A stretch of DNA of 64,000 bases from Daphnia carinata. Lineage: Eukaryota; Arthropoda; Branchiopoda; Diplostraca; Daphniidae. Below, one piece after another: positions 38,461-50,400 of the stretch. Position 1 is the first letter of the stretch, and each line of letters opens with the position of its first letter. Both the position numbers and the translations under genes were made by a program. The stretch is taken from positions 1,240,001 to 1,304,000 of the forward strand of contig NC_081334.1 in assembly GCF_022539665.2 (NCBI RefSeq), in the 5' to 3' direction. The notes under the pieces were generated by a model. The model saw only the letters and a list, made by a program, of their open reading frames with translations, ran no database searches and had not been told where the DNA came from.

Positions 38461-39245
38461 CTAAATCGTGTATACAGCTACAGCTAGATCATTATTTTTT
38501 TTAATGAATGAAATGAGCGAAAAGACGTGTTTAATTTGTTGGGCTTGTGTTGTCGGGCTTATTTTTTAAGCCCGACTTTCTCGGGCTTAAAATTTTGACT
38601 TGGAATCCCTATGAAACCAATACCTGTTGCAATCAAATTTGAACGCGAGAGCCGAAAGAAATATTAGTTTCGCTGTTAGTTGCGCAGTTTTCGAATCTAA
38701 GTCAAATAATTTTAACGTAACCACTTAGAATTTTGAATAACTCATGTGCCCCCCCCCCCCGAAAAAATAAGCCCGACATTTTTTTGTCGGGCTTATTTTG
38801 TCGGGCCTAGGTTAAAAAAAAATAAGGCCGACATTATTTTGTCGGGCCTAGGTTTAAAAAAATAAGGCCGACATTATTTTGTCGGGCTTATTTTTTAAAC
38901 CTGATTTTTTCGGGTTCAAAGTTTTAACTTCGATTCCTATAAAACCAAAACCTGTTGTAATCAAATTTGAACGCCAGTGACGAATAAAACATAGTTTTGC
39001 AGTTAGTTGCGCAGTTTTCGAATTAAACGGAAAACAAATGTGTGGAACGTTACCCACTTTGAATTTCGAATAACTCAAAAACTATGAGCGCTACAAAAAA
39101 AAGGTGCTTAATTTGGTGATCCCCGTTCATTTTCTTGACTAATTCGTGTGTATTTCTAAGTAAAACATAATTTTTGAAATAATTTTGGGAATGTACGAAA
39201 AGCCGGGCTTATTTTGTCGGGCTTAACATTTTCAATTTGGAATTT
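38461..39245. repeat. Composite repeat array, block 2
   Basis: It restarts with the same lead-in as block 1 (ctaaatcgtgtatac, then gaatgaaatgagcgaaaag), so the two blocks are diverged copies of one element. Type-A phrases recur at 38641 and 38969 (328 bp apart). The middle, 38760-38890, is a local tandem of about 41-48 bp units made of aataag(g/c)ccgacat...tgtcgggc inverted pairs. It ends near 39245, about 140 bp past the stop codon of the SLC13 gene, so that gene's 3'-UTR may run into it. Confidence 0.85.
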
Positions 39246-39384
39246 TCACAAGACCTACGGTCAAATTGATTAATAATGTTTTGTGGAGCTGAATCTATTA
39301 GAGTATATATATTTCGTTATTTTTTTCGTGGGAAGCATTGATTTTTGTTGATATTTCAATAGTTCAACTCGGCTGGTAAAACAT

Positions 39385-42300
39385 TCATGCCCACATTAGT
39401 CTAGTGACGTTGCACGCGTTGTCAGTATCGTTCGTCATGGTAGAGTTGGCCCACGCCGGGAAATCTTTGCTGTTGAAAATCACATTTCCCCACGTCTCCA
39501 TCAATACGCAAATGACAATGACGCAAACGAGGTTCATGAACCAACCGGCTTTCATCTGTCGAAAATCACGTTCAAATCGCAATCAGTTTAATTATACGTA
39601 AACGTTAAACGCCTTGATTTTGGCAATTGCATCTTTTATGCGTACCATTTCGACTGGATTCATTTTGGCTGCGGAGAACACGATCGCGTTGGGAGGCGTG
39701 GCCACGGGTAGCATAAACGCGTAAGAACTACACGTAGAATATTATGGATTCAAATGAAACTATGCACTTGCGATAATATTCTCTAAAAAAAAAAATAAAA
39801 TAAAAGTTTACTTTCCCTTACCAAGTAACTGTCGCCGGCACCATCAAGTACAAAGGATTTACACCGATCGATACGGCCTGCGTGTGTCCAAAGAAATTCG
39901 ATCAATTGCGAATAACATTAGCGAATTATGCACAAGAGGCAAACTTTCAGAATATGTATACCGTGTCTGCTAAGATGGGAAGGAGAATGTTGGCCGTGGC
40001 AGTGTTAGACGCAACTTCCGTTATGGTGGCCGTGATTATGCAGATGATTAACATGATGACGAACGGAGGAAGAACGGACAAACCGGTCAATTGTTGCCCA
40101 ATCCAGTCCGATAATCCTGATTCTTTCGTGGCGTCAGACAATGCAAATCCACCACCTATAAAAGAATAGAAATCAATAGGAACTCGGATCATTTGCGGTT
40201 TTAATGAGGATGTAAATCCATTTTTCAACAACCAATGGAATAAATAATGAAAGCATTAACACAAAAAAAAAAAGTACCTAGAAGAAGGACAATGCCCCAC
40301 GGTAGCCTATCTTGAACGTATTTCCAGTCGAGAAGGGCAGGGCTAGGCTTCTCCGGTCCGCTTTCTGACGACATTAAAGTCAGCGAGATAGCGCGTTGTT
40401 GAAAAAAAAAAAAAGTAAAAGCGACAGTTTGTAAATCAAGTGTTTGAAACACAAAAGGGTGTGACCAATGGCCAAATATAACACACCTCCTTTCGGACGT
40501 AAACACCAAAAGGCAGGCTTGGCAGGAATGCTGAACAAAAACAGAACTATAATCATAACGGCTGTAGCGTCATCGACGTGCGCGTCCTCAATGAAATGCG
40601 CCCAGCCGGGCACAAAACCAGGGTCGCGGAAAAACCACAGCATAACGCAGATGATGAACAGGACGAGCACGGCTGCTTCGTGGAACGACATAGGGCCAAG
40701 ATCTTTGAATTTTTTGCGGATCATTTTTCTCACCTCCTTCTCCCGCTCCGCATCGGTGCTGTACATGCAAAACGCAATCAGAAAAAAATGATGATGTAAC
40801 CTCTAATTTGCATGCATGTTTTTTTTTAATGAATTGTTATGCAATCAGATTATACTTGTTGTTTGTGAATCCAATGAAAAGAAATTGTATCCATAACCAA
40901 GCGAAGAACAGGTTAATAATGACGCCGGGAATATTGAACGCCATCCAGCTGGCGAAATTCAATTCCGTCGTACCGAAAGTTCTGTTTTGCAAACCAAAAG
41001 AGATGGGTGTTAACATATATATGATAATAATGGGCATTATCGATTGGCTTGCGCATTATTCAAACCCAATCAGTTGACCTACTCTTGCAAGATGCCTTTC
41101 AGCGCTAATTGGGGAGATGATCCGATCAAAGATCCAGTTCCACCGATATTCGAGGCATAAGCTACAGAATAAAACAAAATGAGCAATTAACTATCTATTG
41201 AGATATATATACTGTATATAGCTTAAGGACTAACCTATGGACATCATCACGCCTACGCGCATTTTCCTTCTCGCTTCCTTCTCGGCTGCTATCGACGCTG
41301 GAGATAAAGACGCTACTTTCTGATGAACGTCTTTGGTTTCCAGCGGACCGGGCACAAGTTCTTGAACGCTGTCGCTGGATATGGCAAGCGTGACGTGCGA
41401 AGATCCACGGGATTCCTCCTTGTCATCATCCTGTTATCGAAAATGCAATGAAAAACATTAGAAACTGTCCCACTTTCATTTCTTTAGTGAACAGTACCTT
41501 GTACAATTCGGAGACGACGGCTTCTACGATGGGAACCATCATGGCGGTGGTGGCCGTGTTGGAGATCCACATGGACAGAAAGGCTGTCGTTGCCATGAAA
41601 CCCACCATCAACCTATAGGCCAGCAGGTGAATATTATTGTGTTCACATAAGTGTTAAAGCGTGTGCTCTTCATTGAACAAACGAGAGACCCATAGGCCTT
41701 AAACTCATTTTGAAAACTAAGACCAAGAGCTTCATGATTCATTGTGGATGTCAAAACTAAAGTGAAGTGTGACTGTCTCGAACAGGAGATGATGATAAAG
41801 CGACAAGGTAAACGTGTCACCAGTCACTGTTAACAATCTTTTTTTGAAATGATGATTATGACAGCTGTCCTTTTGCTGAAGATCACGATCTGAACCTAGT
41901 ATCATGTACGACCATCGATTACGATGAGTGACGTTTTGACAAACGTCTGAAAATGTCGTGATAAAAAAAAAAATAAACATGTTCAAGAAAAACCCTGAAT
42001 TAGTAGACACGAAGGTCGGCTATGTGTAATGAGTAGACAAAATCAGCATAGTTAATAGCTGTATACTCTTAAGTATGTATGGGATGTTGCATAAACGTCT
42101 TACCATCTTGGTTTAGCACCGACCAGTAGCAGCACGGCCAAAGCCACTCGTTTGTGCAAATTGCAAAACTCAATTCCCAGAGCCAGGATGAGTCCTCCGA
42201 TGAACATCATGTTCGTTTCCTATGCAGATTTTGAAATGTCGAGAACGTGTCATAATTATGTTTCACAGTAACTAACTCAAATCCGATATGTCACGTTCGT

Positions 42301-42677
42301 TTAGCAACAGCAAAATGTAAAAAAAAAAAAAAACAGGAATAAGAGATGGATAGTACCTTCATGTAAGCTGTGCAAACTGTGCCCGTGTCCAAAATGCCAA
42401 AGAGGGGGAAAGCAACGACCGGAATCAAGCTCGTAATTGGAAGTGGCAATGCTTCCGTCATCCAGTAAATGGCCATGATCAAAATGATGTATCCACATGA
42501 TGCTTCCTGGCATATCCATCAATCAAATCGTGTTTAATCGAAAATGGCGACAATCAAATGAATTACCTTCGTTCCCGATATAACAGGTAGTGGCAACAGT
42601 AACAAGGGAACAGATACAACAATGATGGATTTCCAATAAGGGAAAATATGATTACGGAAGAGTTTTAACATTTTCAT
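39385..42677 (-). CDS. SLC13-family sodium/di- or tricarboxylate transporter (INDY-like), 13 exons
   Basis: Plasma-membrane secondary transporter of the SLC13/DASS family, which couples sodium to citrate, dicarboxylate or sulfate import. Minus-strand exons: 42677-42567, 42506-42357, 42219-42104, 41612-41498, 41430-41235, 41161-41083, 40981-40856, 40758-40487, 40364-40278, 40155-39962, 39877-39822, 39727-39646, 39555-39385. All are GT-AG and in phase, 584 residues, the usual family length. The two substrate/sodium-site signatures are present: [10 protein letters not shown] near 142-151 and ASNTATAN near 466-473. Also visible are [34 protein letters not shown] and the family C-terminal motif [12 protein letters not shown]. 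Exon 5 encodes a hydrophilic cytoplasmic loop of about 60 residues. The C-terminus has three N-glycosylation sequons (NST, NDT, NVT), fitting an extracellular end. Introns are 60-137 bp except one of 491 bp. Substrate (citrate versus succinate) cannot be decided from sequence alone. The next gene starts 1.1 kb away in the opposite direction. Confidence 0.93.
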
Positions 42678-43795
42678 GTTTTCGAAGCTAAGCTGCAGTG
42701 CCTTTCGTACCTCTGACTCGGTTCTTACCTGAATGACGCTTTACAATTGCTTCACGGATGGCAAAGCTACTCTCGTTTCATAAGGTTCACATTATCTTTC
42801 CTACGTTACACGACGCAGATGTGGGGAGGGCTGACAAATTGCCCAGCTTTACGGACTTTGTTGGCCAACACAAGTTGATTGGTAGTTGAAGCTAATCGCA
42901 ATGCATCGTGTATCTACATACGCAAAGAATTCTTAACTTTGAAACTTAAGCCAACGTTGTACCGACGCAAAGGTTGGCGTGTCCGTAGGCTCTAAACCTT
43001 GAAAGTATTTCTTTTAAAGCTTACGCATTATCTTTACCATATTTATATATGGTGGCTAAACCCATGCGCTGCCCTATTCTTTCCTAAACGGGAATATAAT
43101 GGAACGTTTAAAGATGATGTGTTTGTATGTAAGCGACTATCGGAATATAGGTATAATGAAATGGAACGCTCGCGATCGGTGTTTTAGTTTACACAAATTG
43201 AATAAAAAACTCATAAAATTACATTATGCCTACGGGCGTAGAAATGCACAAGATTTAAAACATTTTCTAAAAACATAGATCCGCATTAAAAAAAAAAAAA
43301 ACAACTCTAAATGCGGATGTTATAAGTGTAGTCAGTCCTTATTAGATATGAGAGACGACAAACAAGTTGAAAAAAATAAGTGCAAAGTACGTTAACCAAA
43401 TTTCATAATCAAACACGACACCCTCCCGTTCGCTTTGAGTTTTAGAAAAAAAAAAAAAAAATCTGTGCCTCTGTGCCCTTCATCCTGTTTTGTTGACGGT
43501 TAGGAGTCAGACGCAAAGAGTCTCTTTTCTCTGCTGCTCGTGATATTATATGCTTGACACGATACAGTTTGCTGGACGCTTATCGAAAACGATTCTTGAG
43601 AATGACAGATCGCGTTTCAACGTCCTCAGTGTTGGTCGAACATAGGAAAAGCTGTGGAAACGGCTGATAAAGTCAGTCACACTTGTCTCTCGTCCTTCTT
43701 TCCCACTCTTAACTAACGTTTCGTTATTCTCTAACGTTTAATTTAAATCATTGCATAATTGCCTTCGTCATCTGTTCAAAAAAAAAAAAAAAAAA
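42678..43795. promoter_or_regulatory. Shared upstream interval of two divergent genes
   Basis: A 1.1 kb gap between the start codons of the minus-strand SLC13 transporter and the plus-strand GPCR. It must contain both 5' leaders and probably both promoters. No clear TATA box or initiator was identified; poly-A tracts lie at 43290-43301 and 43446-43460, and an 18-A tract directly precedes the GPCR start codon. Confidence 0.45.
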
Positions 43796-45921
43796 ATGGC
43801 AAACCGCTCAGTTGTGACGTCAGTATTCCACCTATCGAATTCGAGTGTCTTCGACTTGAAGAACGCCAGTGATTTCGACGCTATCGATCACGATGATGTC
43901 ATCAGAAATATTCGCGTCGTATTCGCCACGTTCGGCGTAGTGCTCGGAATCTCGGCCATCGGTTTGAACGCTGCCATCGTCGTAGCATCGGTCGTCAAGA
44001 ATGCCCGAACTCCGTTTTCATTGCAAACACTCCATCTGATGGCTTCGCTGGCCATGGCCGATCTGATCCTTCTAATGTTCGGTAAATGCGTAATATAACG
44101 ATGAATCATATTGGGTTTTTTTTTCGAAAGGTATTCATTCGATTTTGGTTGATCACGCGCACAGGTTTACCTTACGATCTGGTTGCTGCCATCGACGGCT
44201 ATTGGTTGGAAGGGCCGATTGGATGTCAAATGTCCGCTTATCTGCCTGAAGCGTAAAACATACGGTCCTATATAAATTAATTTACGACTATAACGTTAAG
44301 ACGCAGTACAAAAACGTGACTTTTTTTCGTGTTTTCATGAACTTGATACGCATGTCGCGAAAAACAAACAACCATCTTATCTTTCAATTCGTTTTGTTCT
44401 GTTTTTAAAACAAAATTTTAAAAAAAGGTCACGTTTTGCTTGGGTCGGCACAGTTCTATTAGCCTTGCCACTTCGTTGGCCATCGATGATGAAGACGCGC
44501 AAACGGACGATCGTATGGACGCTGCTCGTTTGGATCCTCTCGTTGTGCGTCGTTATTCCCTTCGCTCTTCACGTTGACTGTCTCGGGCTGTTCCAGACGT
44601 CTGGCGATTACCCTACGACACCGGAAGCCGAGCCTTCGTTACGAAAGGAGGAGGACGGCCTTTGTGTCTGCGTGTTCACCGTGGGCCAATCGGAAGTCGT
44701 CCGCATGTTCGGTTCGTCTCTTCTGGCCTTCTCGCTCTTGCCCGTCATCGCTATCGCACTGATCAGCTTGAAGACGCGCACGTACGAAACGCAGCCATCC
44801 GACATGGACAAACGCAACACGTCTCCTAGAAGGCTGGGTAATCCATTTTATTTAATGGCTTTCGTTTTGTAGTCTATTTTAGTTTAACGTTATTTGTACA
44901 GACGGTTCTTATTGCATTTACGCACGGATGGTGTACGTAGAGAGGGAATAAAAAAAAAACGGAGGAAAAAATCACAAAAAAATGAATTCAAAGACTTTAA
45001 GTTGGTGTGACACCCGTGTTGTCGTTAACAGGTGAGCGAGTGATCGCGATCGCAGGTAGATACGCCCTTCGTTACCGATTTCCCTAACTCCTCTCCAGAC
45101 GCTGCCAGGTTGGAATTTTCGGGGTCTGCAAAATTGCGACCGTTGTTCGCTGGCACGGGGTTGCCAACAGTTCTAGCGTCAACTGTTTTTATAGATAACA
45201 CATTGTTTTAATAAGCTTTCTTCTTTTTTTTTTTTGGTTTTTTATTATTACTATAGCACCTCGTTCGTTTGAATGGGGTGTTAAGAGAAAGCCGAGCGTG
45301 TAGACGCATGGCTCTTTACACTTCGGCTCAAATTAATGCAACCAAAAAATGAATTGAGACCATAGGGTAACGGCTATTTACATCGGAAACTATTAAACTT
45401 TAAGTAGGATACAACACCAAGCTGTGTGGCTATCAACATAGTGGGTGGGTAGGCGCCCTTCGAAGCAAACAGCCCAGCGGGGAGGCAATTCAACTACCCT
45501 AAAAATCGTTATTTTATCAGACGCTTTGTACGTGTTTCAAAAATCGTTCGGCAAACGGCCGCTAGTTGACTTTGATGTGTACAGCTTTAAAAAAAAAAAA
45601 AAAGATCTTGTTATTTAATACTCTTTAAAAAAAAAAATAAAAAATAAGAAACACCATTTGTTTTTGTCGACAGCCGTCATGTTGTTGGCGTTTATGGCGT
45701 GCACTTTGCCTCGCTACGTGCACATCGTGGTCAACTATTCCGATCACGCTCCAACGATGGATGGCCATTACGGATTGGCCTTGTCCATTATGGAAATCCT
45801 TTGCTGTGGCCTTTTCTATTGCTCGACGCTGATTCATCTGGTCGTGTCGCCGCATCCGCGTGCCTTACTCCGCCAGCTTTGCAGACATCGTCCACGCCAA
45901 GTCTACGTCACTAAAAACTAA
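43796..45921 (+). CDS. Divergent rhodopsin-like GPCR lacking DRY and NPxxY motifs (four exons)
   Basis: Coding exons 43796-44081, 44165-44252, 44428-44837 and 45674-45921 join in phase to 343 residues. The ATG at 43796 follows an 18-A run. The N-terminus has several N-glycosylation sequons (NRS, NSS, NAS). TM1 has GLNAAIVVA (N1.50), TM2 has LAMADLILLMFG (D2.50), and the start of TM3 has YWLEGPIGCQ with Cys3.25. Exactly 25 residues after this Cys the reading frame has Arg, but in LRW instead of DRY. TM4 is WTLLVWILSLCVVIPF, TM5 is SLLAFSLLPVIAIALISL, and TM6 has CTLP with the conserved proline. TM7 reads CSTLIHLVV where NPxxY is expected, followed by a helix-8-like PRALLRQLC. The second intracellular loop appears about eight residues shorter than usual. 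It may be an orphan receptor, an atypical receptor with altered coupling, or a decaying gene; four well-formed exons favour a functional gene. Family not recognised. Confidence 0.72.
44838..45673 (+). other. Intron 3 of the divergent GPCR gene
   Basis: An 836-bp intron, much longer than introns 1 and 2 (83 and 175 bp). It contains several poly-A/T tracts and an internal palindrome (gatcgcgatcgc near 45041). No coding signal seen. Confidence 0.55.
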
Positions 45922-46189
45922 AAAGACACACATTTCGACAGAGCCAACCACTTAACTCGGTTCGCAATCCATCAAAAACCAGTCGGCTTTTTTTGCCATT
46001 CTAAAAAAAAAAAAAAACGGTGACTCGCCTTCGTACCTCGACCTGCTGACCTACAGCCTCAGCAGTAAAACGTGGTGTCTACATTGTTAAACGAACAATG
46101 GACCGCATGATCGTTTGATATTTCCATGTGTGTAATGCCGCGATTTCAGCTCGACATTCGCATCATTGCAAACGGAAGCTGTACAAAAC

Positions 46190-46200
46190 AATAAAATAAA
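46190..46200 (+). terminator. Candidate polyadenylation signals of the divergent GPCR gene
   Basis: Two overlapping AATAAA hexamers (aataaaataaa) lie about 270 bp after the stop codon, in the right orientation. Confidence 0.45.
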
Positions 46201-46376
46201 ATAACGATGCAATCATTATCTCATGTTATTTCTCGTATTTTTCTTTTCTTTCACAGAACAAAAACAAATCGATCGGAGTCAAAATTCACAGGCAAGAAAA
46301 TGTAGCAAAAAAAAAAAAAAAAAAAAGAATAATGACCTAATCAACGAATATAAGACGTATAGCTGTGATACTGTCT

Positions 46377-46402
46377 ACACACACACACACACACACACAC
46401 AC
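46377..46402. repeat. (CA)n microsatellite
   Basis: Thirteen uninterrupted AC dinucleotides followed by GCTCGCG. Confidence 0.9.
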
Positions 46403-47465
46403 GCTCGCGTGCATCAACAGTTTTACACGTTCGCAAATTGCATTGGTCGCTGTAAAGGGCAGCGCTCGGCCGAACACAACGTACAATCAACGCACATCGC
46501 AACACACTGGGCTTGTCTGGATTATATATGATACAAAATTTTTTTTACACATCTTATTCTTTTTTTTTTTTTTTTTTTTTGATACTTAAAAAAAAAAAAT
46601 AATAATAGTATTGATTGTAATAAAAAAAAGAAGAGGGGCGAGTGGTCAACAATGTTGGCGATTTCTTTTGCTGGCGAACAAAATGATGTTTGTAGATGAT
46701 TGGAACAGGTTGGGGGGAGGGGGAATGAGATGAAGGAAGTTGATGAATTGTGAATCTTAAAATTCATCACGTTCCTCGTTTGTTTTTGTTGGGCTGGTGG
46801 TTGGTTTGTTGTTGTTTCGTTCAAAAAATTCCTGAGATCTACAGAGGGGGGTCGTTGTTGTTGTTGTTGTGTGCTGATGTTTCCGGTTTCGGTTTGTTCT
46901 TCCGTTTCTTTCGTTGCAGGAGGGGTTTGTTCTCTACATCCGATTTCGGGATCTTCTTCACATTGTAACATGACATAATTATTCAAATTCAACTGTTTGC
47001 ATACAAAAAAAAAACAAAATCTGTTGGATTGAACTGATCAAACATTGGCCAGTCAATGTACAGCACGGCTTGCTGGCTTTCAGGTAGGCAAGCAGGAATC
47101 AACATGTTTCCTTTCTTTTTTTTTTTTTCATTTTTAAAATTTTTTTAAAAAAGAAATTTCTTTCGTGGGAACTTGTAAGCCGGGAGAGGGACTAATTTTT
47201 ATGTTTTTTTTTTCTTCTTTAGTTATAATAATAATAATTCACAAAAGAAATGAAAAAAAAAAAGGAAACAAACAAACATTTAGAAATCAATACAAACAAA
47301 TGCATATAGGCCTGTATGTATAATATATATATATCGTTGTGTGTGGGGGGAGGGGAACGTCGTAGGTGGGAACAAAAAAAAAAATTTAATGAAAAAAAAA
47401 AAGATCTTTTCAGTTTTGTTTTTGTTTTTGTCGCTAATAAAAAAAAAAAAAAAAGATGAAATGGT

Positions 47466-50400
47466 CTAGTTGGTTTGCTGTGTCAATAAATGGAGCAGCA
47501 CGTCGTGGTCCATGTTGTTGAGCGTGTGCATATCGATGCCAAGCGCGTTGGCCACGCTACTCATATCGAGCCCGAACGATTTGAGCAGCTGGATGAAATC
47601 CATTTCTTCACCTGTTTTCAAAGGTAAAACGCGTTTGAAATTCAACTATTCCCAATGTACAACTCACTTCTATTTTGATTAAACCTACCAGTGAATGGAT
47701 TGTGCAGTTTCGGGCAGACTCGATTGCACTGAGGCCACGTGCACCGATCAACCAGCCGGTGTTGGCAAAATTCAGGTGCTGACGTCGGTGTAGGATCCGC
47801 CGCAATCGCGGCAGCCTCTCTCCTCGGACGCGTTGTCGTTTCGTCCTTCGACTGGCCGTTCTTATCTAAAACGAGAGAATGTCATCGTTTATAGATTTGC
47901 ACGGAACAAAAAGACAAGGTTTCATTCGATTTCATTTACCTTTTTTACGTTTACGATCTCTGTTGTTGTGGTTGTTCCGCCGATGACTGCTGTGATTGCT
48001 GGCATTTTCTTTGTTGCCCTTTTGTTGGTGTTGTTGTTGCTGCCGTTTGCGACCGGATTTGCCGGCCGGCCTAGCGACTCCCGTCCCGCTGTTGGACCCC
48101 GCATTGCCGTTGACGTTTCGCTTATTCTCACCGGCTTTCTTGTTACGTTTACGACCTCCTCCTGCTTCTTTCTTTTTTTCGTCTTTATTCTTACGCGTTC
48201 CGTTACGATTGGCATGCCTCCCGCTCGGGATGAGAGTGGCGTTAGCCGTACCAACGATCAATTCGCTGCCAGGAGCCCGTTGGCCGGAACGGACCAGATT
48301 CTTGGCTGGTTTGACCGTCACGGCGTTTGCTGGCATTTCGGGATCATCGGCCAATAAAACGATGGGACTATTTAAAAAAAAAACAAAAAAACCACACAGG
48401 TTGATTAGCATATCGTGAAAAATTTAATGACGAGTGGGGGGGGGGGGATGTGATGGGGACTCACTTGGATTCGACATTGGCGGCCTTGTATCGCTTGTGA
48501 CCGTGTCTGAGTGAATGCTGGACAGAATGAGCCGCGAGGTTCTGCTGCTCGTTCTCACCGTCTTCACTTCCCAGAGGTCGGTGATGATGACGATGGTGGT
48601 GATGTCCATTGGGCGTCAGGTGGTTCGAGACGGACCAGTAAGGTTGAAGTTCCCAACAGCGCAAAGCTTGAGGCAGCGATATGTCTCCGATGCGGATGGA
48701 CTGCCAGTCACGTTTGGTCAGCACCGTATGTGAGATGCAAGATGGAGAAAACACGGCCCTGTTTTTGATTATTTAAAAAAGAAAAAAGAAAAATGAATTA
48801 GAAGGTAATGTTAAATGGAGAAGGTAGGAAGAACTTACGAGACATTGGCGAACGTGCGTCTTAAATCATCACCAACGGCGTGAATATAATCCCACTGTTC
48901 TTTAGACATGGGCGGACCGACGTTATCCGCCAGCATTTGAGCCTCGTCAAACAGCCATTGGAAGATGAACAATGGAGCTGTTCGAAGTAGAAAAAAAAAA
49001 TGAATATATTTTGATGTGATTGGTGGGTTTTTTTTTTTTTCAAAAGCGACGTACTTTTCAATGTGCGATGAAGGTGATGGCCGAAATAGCAACGCCACGG
49101 CTGCGCGGCGTACTGGCCTTTGCAAGCGGATGGCACCTGGCCATTCCACAACGTGTGGCCCATCTGGACGGCCGTGGTCGGTGCGCATCGCTGAGGATCC
49201 TGGCAATCGGCCGGTGCGTAGGGCACGTTGTCCAGGAACCAACCGGAGTCCGTGACACCGCGAACTTCAGCCGTTGAGCCTTGCGTTCGCAGGAAGTCCG
49301 TGGCCCTGTCCAAGTTGAGCATCACGCCCGTCCCTCCGGCACTGAAAACAAAATTCAAGGACAGAAGACGATCGTTAGTTTTTTTTTGTTTGTTTGTTTT
49401 TCCGCAGTTTGGCTAATGTATTGAAAAGGAATGAAATCTAATTGTTTTTGATGTTTACCTGCTGCCTGTTAACATCAATTTGGATGCGTTCAGAAGGCCC
49501 TGGGACAGCAAGTCACGCAGCACTTCTTGGATGATGACTGAACCCATGAATGCGAAACGGGATGTGGCGCCAGCTGGAGACGAGCCACTCCATGAATCGC
49601 TGGAACAATACGGTACGTATCTGTTTTTTTTTTTGTTTTTTTTTTGTTTGTAAACACACAAAATACACGGTGAGAATACGCGAATGACATAAGCCGATGA
49701 CGCTGTTTGGAATTCTTAATTCAATCGATGCGGGTTATCAAAATTCAAATGATTCGACATTGTACGAAAGGGCAAATGATGTTGGTTAATTTTAAATATT
49801 GTCTTTTGAATAATTAATTTAAAAAAAAAAAAATGGAAGGTGTTTTTCGTTTTTCTATCGTCTATGGAAGTAATTGATGTACCTGTACTTACACGTGGTT
49901 TGCGTTCCACCAGTAGGGATTTTCCTCGGGATCTGGGGACAAAATGCCGCTCACTGTCAGTTTCACAAAAACGATACACACAACAACAGTTAGAATTAAA
50001 AATCCAAAATGCAATCGGAAAATTGTAATTGTTTTTGTTTTTTTTTATTCGGGCTGAACGATTTTACCTTGACGAGTATCTGGCCACATGTTGGAGGTCA
50101 TGAAGCCTCGCAGGCGACTCCAACGCGATTCGCAACTGCGCTTGTCGTAACAATACCAACCACCTATATTTTTTTTTAAGAAAAGCGAGAAAAATATGAA
50201 TGATATGTAACGCTTGCGGCTCACTTGTTTCACACATATGTTGCGGAAATTTAAAAAAAAAAAAAATGACCTTCAAGAAAAACGATCCAACGTTTGCTGC
50301 CGTACGATTTGCGGATAAAGTATCTGCACGAAATAAAAATCATTGTTATGAACACACGTGGTTTTTATTCCAACTGGGGATGAGGGAGGAAAGAGGGGGG

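Larger units (their letters stand above)
45922..47465. other. Interval between convergent GPCR and Notum genes, probable 3'-UTRs
   Basis: No supported coding exon. It contains a (CA)n microsatellite at 46377-46402, A- and T-runs of 18-22 nt, a GTT/TTG-rich run near 46852-46868 and an (AT)n run near 47322. Open frames here are made of homopolymers. Tail-to-tail gene order suggests it holds both 3'-UTRs. Confidence 0.5.

Noticed and set aside
44455-44590. Alternative acceptor ggcacag|TTCTATT for GPCR exon 3
   Set aside because: It gives a TM3-like start (SISLATSLAID) but runs into a stop before TM4, whereas the chosen frame stays open for the full exon and places Arg at the expected distance from Cys3.25.
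47833-48418. Open frames of 174 and 140 codons on the plus strand
   Set aside because: Antisense shadows of Notum exon 10, whose minus-strand frame joins in phase to exons 9 and 11.
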